The notes under the pieces were generated by a model. It had not been told where the DNA came from. It saw only the letters and a program-made list of their open reading frames with translations, and ran no database searches. Shown one piece after another: positions 23,496 to 35,875 of a DNA stretch of 64,000 bases; within the stretch, counting starts at the first letter, position 1; each line of letters starts with the position of its first letter. Location of the stretch: positions 992,001-1,056,000 of the forward strand of contig CP126196.1 of NCBI GenBank assembly GCA_030272155.1. The letters are read 5' to 3'. The position numbers were made by a program, and so were the translations under genes. This DNA is from Tetradesmus obliquus (Eukaryota; Chlorophyta; Chlorophyceae; Sphaeropleales; Scenedesmaceae).

Positions 23496-23911
23496 ATGAG
23501 CACCCCACCACCACCTGGGCTGTCACCCTCTACAAACCCTGACAGTGTGAGGTTGGTCAGACGCAGGGAGCCACCCTGCAGCAGGAAGTGCAGCCTCAAC
23601 CTGGAGCCGGTGCTTGCAGGAACCTTTTGGGGCAGCAGGATAGAGGGGCTGCTAGCCTCGGGACTGCCAGTGATACAGAGAGATTGACCATCTGCCAGGC
23701 TGACAGTAGAAGCCATGGTGTAGGTGCCAGGGCCAAGCTTGTAGGAGCTTCCTGGCTTGAAAGATGTAAAAGATGAGGAGCTTTCAACAAGGATAGGCGT
23801 TCCCTGGCAGGCAGCGCTAGCCTGGGGCAACTGGGCGGAACACAGGCTGCCCACCAGCAGCAGTACCGTTGCTGCCAACACGGACCATGGTTTGTCGTTA
23901 CTGCGAGTCAT
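20574..23911 (-). CDS. Secreted right-handed beta-helix (Pmp/pectin-lyase-like) protein
   Basis: Four exons on the minus strand keep frame: 23911-23394, 23042-22880, 22518-22421 and 22014-20574. They give 739 residues. I chose the ATG at 23911 because a signal peptide follows directly (VLAATVLLLVGSLCSA). An upstream ATG at 23950 would add 13 residues. The body has many short beta-rungs with Asn ladders and Gly-rich turns, such as FLNNSAIGGGGAIHA and LSGNSASLGGGVFL, typical of parallel beta-helix and polymorphic outer-membrane-protein repeats. There are many N-glycosylation sequons. It is probably a cell-wall or surface protein. The end is Cys-rich (CAASCTGDTCVC). The exon 1 donor appears to be GC (TTCAG|GCAAGT). 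The last seven residues and the TGA come from the minisatellite. Confidence 0.8.
22127..22312. repeat. 11-bp satellite built on TGATCA, in intron 3 of the beta-helix gene
   Basis: Units follow ATGTGATCAGN. A 33-bp pattern (endings CAGC, CAGT, CTGG) occurs twice in a row near 22222-22290. Palindromic TGATCA recurs throughout. It is entirely intronic on the minus strand, between exons ending 22421 and starting 22014. Confidence 0.9.
23072..23140. repeat. (CAG)23 tract next to an intron 3' end
   Basis: This is the longest pure triplet run in the window. On the sense (minus) strand of the beta-helix gene it is (CTG)23, and it ends 30 bases before the acceptor at 23043. A second run at 23443-23491 lies in exon 1 and is read as poly-Ser. 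Confidence 0.95.
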
Positions 23912-25983
23912 GAGAGTTTGTTGCGAGTGTCTGGCGGTTGGTTTCGGCAACGCTGATATCCTGCTGATGTTTCGTATATTTGCTGCTGCATTGCAGTCGC
24001 AGTCGATCGAGGGACGTTCATTATCAGAGCCAAAGTCGGAGTCCTGAAAACTTCAAACGTTAACACATGTGACTGGAAGCTATGCGGCGTTCATCGAACG
24101 GCACATTGAAGCAACATAACTGTGACGTTACTCCTGGCTTACGCTCCTTGATTACGCCCCCCGCGTAACCTGCAGCATACAGACAGTAGATGAGTAAATC
24201 CTTATTTACTATAGAGCTAACATATTGGTTGTCATTTTCAGCGCCCATACTTGCCGAAGCAGAGTCCGAGGTGGACTAACACCGTATGACGGTGTTATCA
24301 CCGAAAAGTGGCGATTCCATGGTAGCAGTGACACTTGAAATCATCATTCGTGCCTCTGAAAACCTTGTAATGGCGTTCCACGGCGCAGGTTGTGGTAATG
24401 GGTAAAGATTTCACTGATTACTTCTGGCCACACCCGGGGCATTCCGATGCGACCAAGGCGATTGGCTTTCAAAACACGACTTACAAGCGTTTTTGAAACA
24501 TATCAAGTATTTTATTTCAAAGTTGTGGTGCCGATCAGCATTAATGTACCCTTCCCCGAAGTCCGTCATTCCCAGTTAACTTTCTGTGCCCGGGCACGGG
24601 TGGTTGACCCAGGATTCGAAGTTGGGTCTGGAAGCAAAAGGCCCATCTGGGAGGATGCTGCACTTGCCGCCTTGCCCGCAGGGTGGGACCCTGAAGGGGG
24701 TGACCATGAGCAGACACCGTCGTCAAACGAACCTTTTGGAGGAATGCTAAACAGCCCGGGGTGTGGACCTATATAGGATTGTGGCCAAATTTGCCGCAAA
24801 ATGGGCAGTAGCAGGCCTGTAACAGACCTCTCTTGCAGGCCTCCCTCCCAGCAAGTTCTCAGAGCAACCCTCTCTCTTGCACTCTCCCAGCAAGTTCTCA
24901 CGATACGTGAATTGAAAGTGGCAAGTGACTCACTCTAGGGTGACAGCTTGCCCATCCATGGCACAGACCTCTCTCAGCAGCGACAGTCACTGTCACTGAG
25001 TGGTTAATCTGTTTACTGTATACACTGCTTCGGACAAATTTAAAAGCAAAGCACCTATTTGAACCACAGCAACATCCATGCTCCTCTGAAGGTTCCTAGC
25101 TAGGCGGCCTACACACAGATGACCATGGATCAGCACGATAGCATCACATGCATACCATATGATAAACCATATGGTTTGATATCAAGCGTGACAGGTCGAG
25201 CAGCTCCCACAGCAGGTTGAGCATGCGCGATACTACACAAAAACTTTGGACGAAAAACCACAATATATGAGTGATCGGTATGATGCTGCCGCCGACTGCG
25301 CCCAAGCAGCAAATCATCGAACAATTGGAGTGGTTGTCTCTCTTGCGTGAGCAAGTCTGCCTGATGCAATTGAACAAAGCCATTATGCTGTGGAAAGGTC
25401 TGAAGTATAGAAATACAGGTCAGCATCTGCCACTGACAAGTGCTACCTGATACATCGTCAATAACTATTCCAGGTGACACTTAGTTTTCCCACACAGTCA
25501 CTGCACACTGGAAGCCCCCTTTCTGTAAAGCACAGCAAGCACTGCTGCTGCCCATTACCGGATAGCCAGACACACACCATGGCCCATAGAACCCACACCA
25601 AACCCCACACTAGATTGCAGCAAACCCCGACACAACTCAACGGCCGCTCTTTTCATGTGTGGCCGTCCACCCAACAAGCGAACAGCCAGTGCACAGCCAT
25701 AACTCAAACCTGCTAGCCACAGCAACATCGCACACATGCGCGCCCCGTCAGCCATTGGTACGGGTAGGATACATCATGTCGACGTCAGTTGGCCGCTGCA
25801 GCTTCAGTACACTGCTTACATGTATGTATATTCTCTGTTAACATGCCCCTTTGTCCAGCCAGCCGCCTACAAACCTGCAGAGCCATGCCAACGGTGCAAT
25901 CCGCTGCCACGCCTGTATGGCTCGCTGCACAACAAACCAACATATCTCGCCTACACACACAGTGGGGTCTAAGCTCATCTCTC
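23912..25983. other. Intergenic region upstream of the beta-helix gene
   Basis: This 2-kb stretch is the least repeat-rich and most AT-rich part of the window. A 109-codon + frame at 24447-24776 has protein-like composition (SGSKRPIWEDAALAALPAGW) but no splice partners or recognisable family. A short duplicated CCCAGCAAGTTCTCA lies near 24850 and 24890. A minus-strand TGTAA at 25820-25816 probably ends the C2 gene. No other feature was seen. Confidence 0.4.
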
Positions 25984-26119
25984 AAGCTGTGGCTCTGCTG
26001 GGGCACTCCTGCTGGTACTGCTTCAAGCGCGGGTCATCAGAGGCAAGAACTTCCACCACCATGTCTGGGAAGTTCGTGATGAACAGCCAACTCATCAGCG
26101 GCAGCTTGGCGGCTGCCAG
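25984..26119 (-). repeat. Second copy of the C2 gene's last coding segment, with its own stop
   Basis: It repeats about 135 bases of the terminal exon (26228-26445), from KLPLMS through DDPRLKQYQQECPSRATA. It ends in TGA instead of TAA and reads WLFITNFPD where the functional copy has QLFTANFAD. It lies downstream of the true stop, so it should be 3' UTR, or an alternative last exon since an AG precedes it. Confidence 0.8.
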
Positions 26120-26227
26120 CCCAGCACAAAACAGCACAGCATCTGCAAAGGTGCGGCCCGCTGCTTCATCGAACCAGCTTGCTGCATAACAAGCAGCAAG
26201 CAGGGCGCACAGCTGGGCCCCAGACTT

Positions 26228-27230
26228 TTAAGCTGTGGCTCTGCTCGGACACTCCTGTTGGTACTGCTTCAGACGCGGGTCATCAGAGGCGAGAACTTCC
26301 ACCACCATGTCTGCGAAGTTCGCGGTGAACAGCTGACTCATCAGCGGAAGCTTGGCGGCTGCTGGCGCGTAGGTGCCGCTGTTGTTGTCGATGACCAGGC
26401 GGTAGCCGGCTGCTGCTGATGCGTCCGGCACGATGCAGAACTCGCCTGCAGGATGTGAGAGACAGCGCAGGAAAGTGTGGGCAGCAGCAGGGCAGGTATG
26501 ATGGGGATAGTGGCCAAGTGATACATCTGCTGCCCGGATCGTCATCGCTTCAAGTGGGTGCTGCCCATGTAACACAACAGCCACGCGTCACGGACCCCTG
26601 CTCCTGCTGAAGTTGCAGTGAGTGCAGCACACGACATCATTGCAGAAGTCACTTCTAAGCACTTCTAAGCACTTCTAAGCTAAGTTAGACATAACAGCTC
26701 AGCAGCAGCAGCAGCAGCAGCATCAGACAAGCCAACATCAAGCACAACTCGCATTGCAAGTAAGCACGTCCATAACAACACCAGAACCTACAGCACTACT
26801 GCACCAAACGTGTGCGCTGTCACCAGCGCTGCAGTGCAGCACCCCCGCCTCACCTGCATACAGCATCTCCTCCTCCCCCAGCGTGCATTGCATGCTTGCT
26901 CAGCATGTCATTGAAGAAGGCATGTAGCTCCTCGCAAGCACCTCAAAATCCGCGTTCTATTGTCACAAACACCTCAAAACCCTCCTCCCTGCTCCTCCTC
27001 CCCCTCTTTGCAAAACTCTTCATGACCTCACCTGCATACAACACCTCCTCCTCCCCTCCTGCATGCATCGCGTGCTTGCTCAGCATGTCATTGAAGAAGG
27101 CAGCCCCAGTCTCGCTGCAGCGCAGGCTGTCGCGCAGCAGGCAGTACGTGAAGTAGCGGCGCTGCCCGCCGCGCACGCCGCACTTGAAGAGCTCGAAGAA
27201 ATCCTTGCTGCTGCCCAGCACGCCACACCT

Positions 27231-27269
<39 letters not shown>

Positions 27270-27344
27270 CAAGCAGGAGGCTTAAGCTACGCCGCACTTG
27301 AAGAGCTCAAAGAAGGTCTTGCTGCTGCCCAGTACGCCACACCT

Positions 27345-27387
<43 letters not shown>

Positions 27388-29471
27388 GCTCGAGGCAGCC
27401 ATTGCAGCTGCGCACCTGGGCATGACCACGTTGCTGCCAAGATTGCACTCACCAAAATACAGATTTGTATACATAACAAATGATTGCAGGTGCAGGCAAT
27501 ATCATGCAAAACATCCCCACCTGCTCATGCCCACGTTGGTTGCGTACAGCGTCCTGTGCTGCGTGCGCACCAGCCCTAGCGCCACAGGGCTCTTGAAGAT
27601 CTGCACTGCCTGCATGTGTTAACAAGTGTGCAGCACACACAGCTGTAAGCGCAGCGCAGGTCACACAGCAGACAGATTAAGGAGGTATGTGCCGGTGTCA
27701 TTGAGAACGACCAGAGTCAACCAAAGGAACAACAATGGTCATTCAAGGCATCCAGCATGGTAACTGGCAGCAACATTGCAAGCAGCTCGCGCGTGCCCAG
27801 AGGTCCAGGTTACTCAACATAGGCCCTACATTACAGGCTGCAGCCACAACGAAACTGAACAAAAAATGTTCTCAAGTCAACTGCAGCCGTGCAACGGCAA
27901 CCTGGTCCACCCACGTTATTGTACTACCTGCTCCATTCCCCTTTCTGAAACGGATCAGATACGAGTCCAACACTATGGCTTAGATATCCGTGCAATGCCA
28001 CCCACCTTGTCATACTTCCTGTTCCAAGGCATGCGCACGTCTTTGAAGGTGGCATCAATGTGCAGCAGGTACAGCTTGTATGTAGAAAAGCACATCGTGT
28101 CGTCCCTGCCCCAGAAGTGCCCGGTGAACAGCCCTGCTGTAGGGCTTAGGGTTTGCTTGAACTTCACGGGGCCCATCATGGCAGGCTTGCCGGCTCGCAC
28201 TGAAGGCCGGTAGCACACCTGGCGGCAGTGGAACAAAAAATGGATGGGTTGACACCGCATGCTGAAGCATAATGCAGTGCAGCAGCAACAGCAGCATGCC
28301 AGCCAAGCTTCATGCATGTTGGGTTGTTGTTCCCAAAAAAAAACGCGAGCGGGGTTCTGTGTTCTGTTGAACTTGACAGGGCCCATCATGGCGGGGTTGC
28401 CGGCTCGCAGCGAGGGCCGGTAGCACACCTGGCGGGGGTGGAAACAAGGAAAAACGGATGCGTCAATACTGTATGCTGTACTGTGAAGCATAATGCACTG
28501 CAGCAGTAACAGCAGCATGCCAGCCAAGGCACGTGCATAATTGTTATAAGATGAGCAAGCAGCGTCTGTTTGAACTTGACAGGTCCCATCAAGGCGGGCT
28601 TACCGGCTCTCAGCGAGGGCCGGTAGCATACCTGGCGGCAGTGAACGGCAACAACCATTATGCAGCAAACTGAGCTGCAACCAAAGAACATGGATCTGAC
28701 AGCGTTTGGTGCAATGCAGTGACAGGTGCATGTCAGCCGAGCTGCTTGCAAATCCGTTTGCATATGAGCAAGCAGAATCTGTTAGAACTTGACAGGGCCC
28801 ATCATGGCCGGCTCGCAACGAGGGCCGGTAGCACACCTGGCGGGGGTGAACGGCAACAAACTAAGCTGTGGGCATAACAACAAAAGAGGCTGCGGCTGTG
28901 TTGTGTGAGGCGCCATCAGCCCATTTTCTCTTGGTCATCCCGCTCACACTGTGCTCAAACACTTCTCTTGCACATCCCACTCAAACTGTGTTCCAATTGA
29001 GGCCAACAGAGCTACAAACCGCACCTCCAGTTCCACCGTGCCCATGTCTTTCTTGTTGCGCGGGTGCTGCAGCTTCAGCGGCACCATCAGCCGGCCCCAG
29101 CTGGCGTCACCAGCCAGCCCGCCAGCAACAGCAGCAGGCAGCAGCTGCGGCAGCATCGACAAGTTTGACCGAGGTTTGACCACGGTTGACTCACGTTTGA
29201 CTCGAGTGTGCCAGGCACGGGTTTAGGTTTTTTGCAGGGCATGCGTATCAGGCGTGCAAGACGCAGCCTGCAGCTCTGAGCCGCCAAATTGAAGCAGTGA
29301 CGAGGACAAGCGAGCTACATGTAATGCAAATGCACCTGACACAGACACAGACACAGATCCAATTAACATACATGCGCAGGGACTGCTGCACCTCACCTCC
29401 CTTGGCGCGAAGGCCCAGCTGGCCCGTCCTATCATGTCATCCTCAGTGACGACATCCTTGTCCCACACCTG

Positions 29472-29521
<50 letters not shown>

Positions 29522-29697
29522 TAGGCGTTAATGAAAGTGGTGACTTAAATGTCCTGGTGCACTGTGAGGCGGCATAAACCAAAGACAACAAGTGTTGCTG
29601 CTGAGCACAGCAACACACAGCAGGTTGCCCTCAAAGAGGCTAAGAGATCGCACATAACATGCCTGCAACTCAACTCGGTTCAAGTACAAGTACGTAT

Positions 29698-29745
<48 letters not shown>

Positions 29746-30714
29746 CACCTCCACCAGCACGGAGGTGCCACCCGGCAGGTTGCCCACTTCAAAGAACTCG
29801 TCAAAGGTGGGGTTCAGGTCCTTGTACACCGTCTTGGTCCTGTTAAGCGCAGCAGCAGCAGCGGCAGCAGCAGGGTGTTCATTGTTTAGCCGGAGGCTTA
29901 ACACCACTGGCAGTTGGCTACTGCCGAACACCAGCCCCCACAAGCAGACACTCGCAAGCTTTCAAAGTGCAGTACAGCGCAGCCGAGGTTCACGTCACAC
30001 ATGCTGCTGCATGCATTCATGCTTGGCACTGACCGCAGCAGCCTCAGCAGCACAATGTGCCCAGTGGTAAGCTGGTTTTGATTTCCTGAATCCAGCAGCA
30101 GCACCAGCAGCAGCAACGCAACACTCACGTGTACTGGATGCCCTGCTCCCCTGGTGGCAGTGCTGTGATGATGACGTAGGGGTCTGCCAGCCCATTCCAC
30201 CAGTCCATGCCGGGCAGGTTTTTCGCCTGCGTTACAACAGTCATGCAACAATGACAACAACAGCAAGATGCAGCAGGCAGCAGGTAGCAGGCACGCATAC
30301 ACCGTGCTTCAATGGCTAGGGAGCATATTGTGAACAGCTGAAGCCTTCGTCCCACAACAGACTGCCTGCAACAGCAAAGCCTGCGCCAGCTCAGCATACT
30401 GCAGGATGGTACACCATTCACCTCAGCCATTGTGCACTTTTCAGATCTTGTTTGCTACATTGTCACAGGACAGGCAACGTTGCCTGACGCCCATAAGTGG
30501 ACGTTACAGCTGCTAGCCCACCTGCAGGATGTAGACCATCACATCATAACCGTTGTGCACCTTTTCAGGCGGCGCATTGAATGGCAGCGGCAGCGGCACA
30601 GCAGGGTACGGCGGCAGCGCGTGACCCTGCTGCTGCTGCTGCTGGGGGTAGGGGTGCTGTGGATATGGGCTCTGCTGCAGCTGCTGCAGCTGCTGCGGTT
30701 GCTGCGACTGATAC

Positions 30715-30747
<33 letters not shown>

Positions 30748-31433
30748 GGGTATGGCTGTTGCAGGTACAGCTGCTGCTGCGGGTACGGCTGTGCGTACGG
30801 AACCTGCTGCTGCTGCTGGTGCTGCGTGTGGCTGTAAGGCTGCTGTGGGTAAGGCTGCTGCTGCTGCTGCTGCTGTGGATGCGGCTGCTGCTGCTGCTGC
30901 TGTGGATACGGCTGCTGCTGTGGCAGCTGCAGGTATGCTCCTGATGAGTGGCCCGAGAGTGAGCTTGCAGGAGCAACAAAGCTGTGCTCTGAGGCACTGT
31001 TGAAGCTGCCTGATGCAAAGGGGCTGCCATGGAAGCTGCTGCTGCCTTGCGGTGCTGCTGCTGCTGCTGTGTGCTGCCCATTGACACTGCTGTAGCCATT
31101 GCTCATGGTGCTGTTGAAGCTGCTAGCATGGCTGGAGGTGACCTGTGGGAAGGGCACACCAGCAAAGGCAGACTGCTGCTGCTGCAGGCTGGAATATGCT
31201 GGCGCCTGCTGCTGCTGCTGCTGCTGCTGGGGGTGGCTTGGTGCATTTGGTGCTGAGGGGTATGCGTGCGGCTGCTGCTGCTGTGCATCTGGCATGGCAT
31301 GTGCTAGCTGTGGGCATGGGGATGAGTTGCCGCTGACTTGGTGCTGCTGCTGCAGCTGCAGCTGCTGCATTGCACTGACGCAGGACTGCTCTGCAGCAGC
31401 ACTGCTGCCCATGCTGATTATCTGAGGGTACAT
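26228..31433 (-). CDS. C2-domain protein with Gln/Pro-rich N-terminus and conserved C-terminal domain
   Basis: Nine minus-strand exons keep frame: 31433-30522, 30226-30129, 29839-29749, 29468-29397, 29144-29025, 28218-28006, 27609-27521, 27228-27032 and 26445-26228. They give 669 residues. Residues 1 to about 285 are low-complexity, with many PYPQQQ repeats. Residues of about 295-430 form a C2 domain: YDVMVYILQAKNLPGMD, GLADPYVII, KTVYKDLNPTFDEFFEV, VWDKDVVTEDDMIG, GTVELE. These keep the usual Ca2+-binding acidic loops. The remainder matches, from memory of the family, a widespread eukaryotic C2-associated domain with RRYFTYCLLRD, FFNDMLSKHAMHA and RLVIDNNSGTYAP. Its function is not known to me. 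The protein is expected to be cytosolic with Ca2+-dependent lipid binding. Confidence 0.85.
26850..27345 (-). repeat. Junction copies on both sides of C2-gene exon 8
   Basis: Exon 8 is 27228-27032. A copy of its start with acceptor lies upstream on the sense strand (27345-27288, after (CAG)n on the + strand). A copy of its end with GTGAGG donor lies downstream (about 26950-26850, FFNDMLSKHAMH region, degraded). The intact exon sits between them. Confidence 0.75.
28219..28842 (-). repeat. Three upstream partial copies of C2-gene exon 6 (VCYRPS)
   Basis: On the sense strand, copies beginning near 28842, 28634 and 28431 start after GCCAG with VCYRPSLRAG and run 50-130 bases before decaying. The complete exon begins at 28218 (VCYRPSVRAGKPAMMGPVKF). 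Each copy keeps the 3' splice site and about 75 bases of the preceding intron. Confidence 0.8.
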
Positions 31434-31950
31434 AGTGCCCCGTTATGTTGTGTGTGTACGCTGCTGTTGACAGCTGCCGAGGCAAGCAGGTGGAAGGTGG
31501 CCCTCTGCAGCGTCTGATCACCGCATGCACCTTTCACTATAAGTTATATTCTTATATTTAAGTGCCTCGTTCATGTTAGAAGCAAAGATCGCCCGAGGTT
31601 CGGATGGCCTAGTCGACGAAACGGATCAACAGAAGGTTTGAGGACGCGCTGCAAGGAGGGCGTCATTGCATTACTGAACAGAATGCGATGCTAAAGACAA
31701 GCAGACAGAACTACATGGCTGAGAAGACAAACCCCAGGTGTAACTAGACTGTCAGTGCTTACGTGTTTGACAAGCATGTTTGTGCATTTGAGGCGTGTGT
31801 GTCCAGCCTCTCGAACACACTGACCATTTGACTTGGTGTAACTGATGATTGCGTGGGCTCCTGCGTTTCCTCTGTTTCTCCTGCCAAGTCACTGCACAAC
31901 TCACCACACACGTACACTCATCTGCTTTGCCGTCCCCTGCCAAGGCGAAC
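31434..31950. promoter_or_regulatory. Divergent promoter region of the C2 and DUF1825 genes
   Basis: Start codons at 31433 (minus) and 31951 (plus) are separated by 517 bases that lack triplet runs. A TATA-like AT-rich block, TATATTCTTATATTTAAG, lies at about 31546-31563. No specific operator was recognised. Both 5' UTRs must lie here. Confidence 0.5.
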
Positions 31951-32841
31951 ATGATAGGTCACCGTAGCACAAATTTGTTGAGAGGATGCTGCAAGCCATT
32001 CGGCTCCTCCCTTCCTTGTGGCAGGCTGGAGCTCAGCAGCAGGCGCTACAGCAGCAGCAGCAGTGGCAGTAGCAGCAGCATGCACGGCAGGCAGCAGAGG
32101 CATGCAGCCTCACAGGCTCAGCAGCAGCTAGGTTTCAGTCGGTTGTTACGTGAGTATCGCCTATTTGTTTTACTTGCAATGTGTGTACATGCATGCTGCA
32201 GCGTGCGAGCGGAGCATATCCATGCAGCAGCAGACACTGCAGCCTCACAACCGCCAAAACCGCTGATGAAGTTGCACTTGAAAGGCACATTGCACCACCT
32301 GTCTGCAGCTTGCATTAATTCTGTTATGAGGCCAGCAACCAGCTGCTGCTACTGTAGGCACATGTTATGAATTGAGCATGTTGTGTTGTATGCACCTATG
32401 CTGGGCTCCTCTTCTCGCCACAATGACATAATAAGAATGGCACCACGCAAGCGGCACGTGCAATTGTCGATGGCACGCACTGTGTAGATGCACGTGCACC
32501 TTATGCTCGTGTACACCATCACCAGGCAACCTCCTGAGTGCTCCTGAATGACTTGGTCATGCTGCAGCGGATCTGCAGCTGTGCAGCGCTTGAAGGCATA
32601 CAGTGGTCTGTTGTGCTTGCTGGCAACCATGTTTGCTCGAATCAACTTGCATGATTGACTAGCAGCAAGTGAATCAGCTGCACGGATGCATGGTTGCTGA
32701 TATTTGTGTTCACACAAGTTGTTATCATTGAAATCCGCAGGGCATCGGCCGGCCGCCATGGACTATGGGGAAGCATATGAGAACCTATTTAGGTCAAAGG
32801 TGTTTCAGAGCGAGATGGTGGTCAAGGAGTTTGACAGGTGG

Positions 32842-32880
<39 letters not shown>

Positions 32881-33181
32881 TGCGGGCGGCGGCAGCTGCA
32901 ACTGCATGCGCACATAGCTGCTGGCGATGTTGAAGTATGACGATGACCGAAAGGGTTACAGAGATTGGAGCAACGGCGAAGCCAAGGTTGACAGAATAGC
33001 ATTCATCTGTTTCTTCGCGGTCTTATAGTGAGCAGCAGCAGCAGCTGATAGAGGAGGTACATACAGTGCAAGCGCTTGACATGGATTCTGTGCAGCACAA
33101 TGCAGCCGACCTCAGCCAGAGGAACATGCGGGCATAATCTCCACAATGCACGAGCACACAGCAGACTGGTCACCAGACAAG

Positions 33182-33215
<34 letters not shown>

Positions 33216-35841
33216 GCGTGCAGCATCATGACTGAGCTGCGGCGGCTGTCCATGATGGCGGCACGCTTCCCCGACTTTGACCTGGCCGGCAAGGAGATGT
33301 TCCTGGACAAGGTGACACGGCGATGAAATTTTTGTGTTGCCTTGTCTTGTTGTGTCTTTTTAATTAGGGGTCTGTGTATGCATGCGTGGTCTGGGAGGAC
33401 AGGGCTGCTTGGCGGCTGTTTGTTCTCGTCCAGCAGCAGTGTATGGATGCACGGCATCGGTGCAGATGCCTCTGCACAAGGTGAAACGGTGTGGCTCATG
33501 ATCTACAGTTGGTGCAGAGCACTGGCAAATTGGTAATCACGCTTGCTGCATGTACCTTGCCTTCTTCTTCCAACGCATACCCTTTTCGTCTTGCCGTGCT
33601 GCTGTGTGCAGATGGAAGAAGGCACAGAGCGTTACAAGGTGCGACCCCAACACACACGCTATCCCAGTGGGCTGTCGCTACCAGACGTGGTCGCCTGCCT
33701 GCGTGCATGCAACCTCGTGCCACCACTCAGTTGAATCAGTCTGCCGTGCTGTTCATGCATGCTGCAGCATAGTGCATGTTGTCGCACGGCCAGCGATGGT
33801 CCCAGCAAGCTGCATCATGACGAGCATCTAATGCCAGCCATTACACCAAGGCAGCCATCCACAGCAGGTGACGCCTGCATGCAGCTGCCATCCATCCAGC
33901 AGCTGCTGCTGCCTGATCGCAGATGCTGCTGCTGCTGCCGCTGCTGCTGCTCCTGTCCCCGCCGCCGCCGCCGCCGCCACTGCTGCTGCCACTCTTACTG
34001 CTGCTACCGCTATCACCGCAGCTCTTCATGAAGCGGTTGGAGCTGTGTGACGATGCAGCAGCCAAGGAGTACCTGCGCTACACGAATGCGCAGATGCTGG
34101 AGGGAGGCTTCACGCTGCAGGCCATGTTCGAGGGGTGAGTGAAGTCTAGAATTTGAACAAAACAGATTGTGGGTGCTTAGCCACTGCTGCTGCTGGTTGC
34201 GGCGGCTTTGTTTGGGGCAGTGGGTTGATGAGAAGGTGGCTACTGCGGGGGTTGATGCTGCACGCTGTGTCTGCAGCTGCAAAAGAAACGACGGCGCAGA
34301 TGATGGCCAGAGGGAGGCTGCAGGCCATGTTCAAGGGGTGAGCGGCGCTGCTGCTGCTGCTGCTGGTGCCTTGTAGCTCATCCTACTAATTGTGGTGATT
34401 GCTGGCATGCTGTTTTCTGTCGGTTTGATGATCGTCCTGGCTGTGCTGTCATGTCATGCTGCAGGCTCACGCAGAGTCTTGGGCAGTACCGCAGCTGGCT
34501 GGAGGAGGAGCGGCGAGTCAGCGCAGACCCTGTCAAGCACCAAGCTTTTTTGGCGGTGAGTGGTCGTGTATGTTACTTTTATAAATGTCACAACATGTTC
34601 ATGATGTGGTAACACAGCACAAGCAGCTGGCTGGAGGAGGAGCGGCGAGTCAGCGCAGACCCTGTCAAGCACCAGGCCTTCCTGGCGGTGAGTTGTTGTG
34701 TATGTTACTTTTATGATGTCACTTTTCAAATGTCACAACATGTTCATGATGTGGTAACACAGCGCAAGCAGCTGGCTGGAGGAGGAGCGGCGAGTGAGCG
34801 CAGACGCGGTGAAACACCAGGCCTTCCTGGCGGGGAGCTGTCAGTTCCTCTCACTTGTTTCAAACCTGTTTGTAACACGGCACATGCAGCTGGCTGGAGG
34901 AGGAGCGGCGAGTGAGCGCGGACCCCGTCAAGCACCAGGCCTTCCTGGCGGTGAGTGAGAGTGTTATGCTGTCATGTCCGTGACATCTTGTAACATGCTT
35001 GGGACATGGCACATGTTGCTTGTTGTAGCAGAGCAGACGGCTGAGACAGCTTATGCCCAGTCAACCTCCGCATCAGGTTTCCATCGCAGTGAGAGGCGCT
35101 TGCGCAAGCTGCCGCAGGGCTTCCGGTAAGCCTGGCGCAGCAGTGCCCGCGTGGCAAAGGCACGTGTGCTAGTCAGCGGCAGCTCAAACACCTCACTGCT
35201 GCTGCCCTGCTGCTGCTGCCGCAGGGCTTCAGGCAGGCCTGGAGCAACAGCACCATGGACGCCAGTAGCTTGCTACTAGATGCTGCAATTCAACAGCCAT
35301 TTTAATGTTTTATTGCTGCTGCTGCTGCTGCTGCAGGGCTTCAGGCAGGCCTGGAGCAACAGCGCCATGGGCGCCATTGACATGTCGGTTCTAGCGCAGA
35401 TGGCTGACCCAGCCATGGTGGTGGCTGCACAGAAGGACCCCGAGGTGAGGCGGGGCGCGTACAGCACCAATGCTGTTACTACTGTTGTTAGCAACAGTCA
35501 GTTTGTGTTCTGATGTTGGTTGGGTTGGCAGACCCAGCCATGGTGGTGGCTGCACAGAAGGACCCCGAGGTGAGGCGGGGCGTGCACAGTACTGCTGCTG
35601 TTACTGCTGTTGTCAATAACAACCATTGATCTAGTTGGTGTTATGTGCGATGGCTGACCCAGCCTTGGTGGCGGCGGGACAGAAGGACCCCGAGGTGAGC
35701 CACGGCGTGCACAGTGCTACCGTCAATACTACTGTTGTTAGTGACTGCGTAACTGCGCAACTGAATAACAGTAACAAGCATCATCAGACCTGGTCAGACC
35801 TGGTGTGGCAAGCATGCCTTGCGATGTGGGCACTACACATC

Positions 35842-35875
<34 letters not shown>

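Noticed and set aside
23342..23542. + strand ORFs made of poly-Ala or poly-Leu
   Set aside because: Antisense readings of the poly-Ser tract in exon 1 of the beta-helix gene.
24447..24776. 109-codon + strand ORF as a gene
   Set aside because: Protein-like composition, but no homologous motif, no splice partners and no neighbouring signals. Kept only as a note in the intergenic entry.
30432..31003. + strand ORFs rich in Leu or Ala opposite the C2 gene head
   Set aside because: Complement of the CAG-rich exon 1. They have no other protein character.
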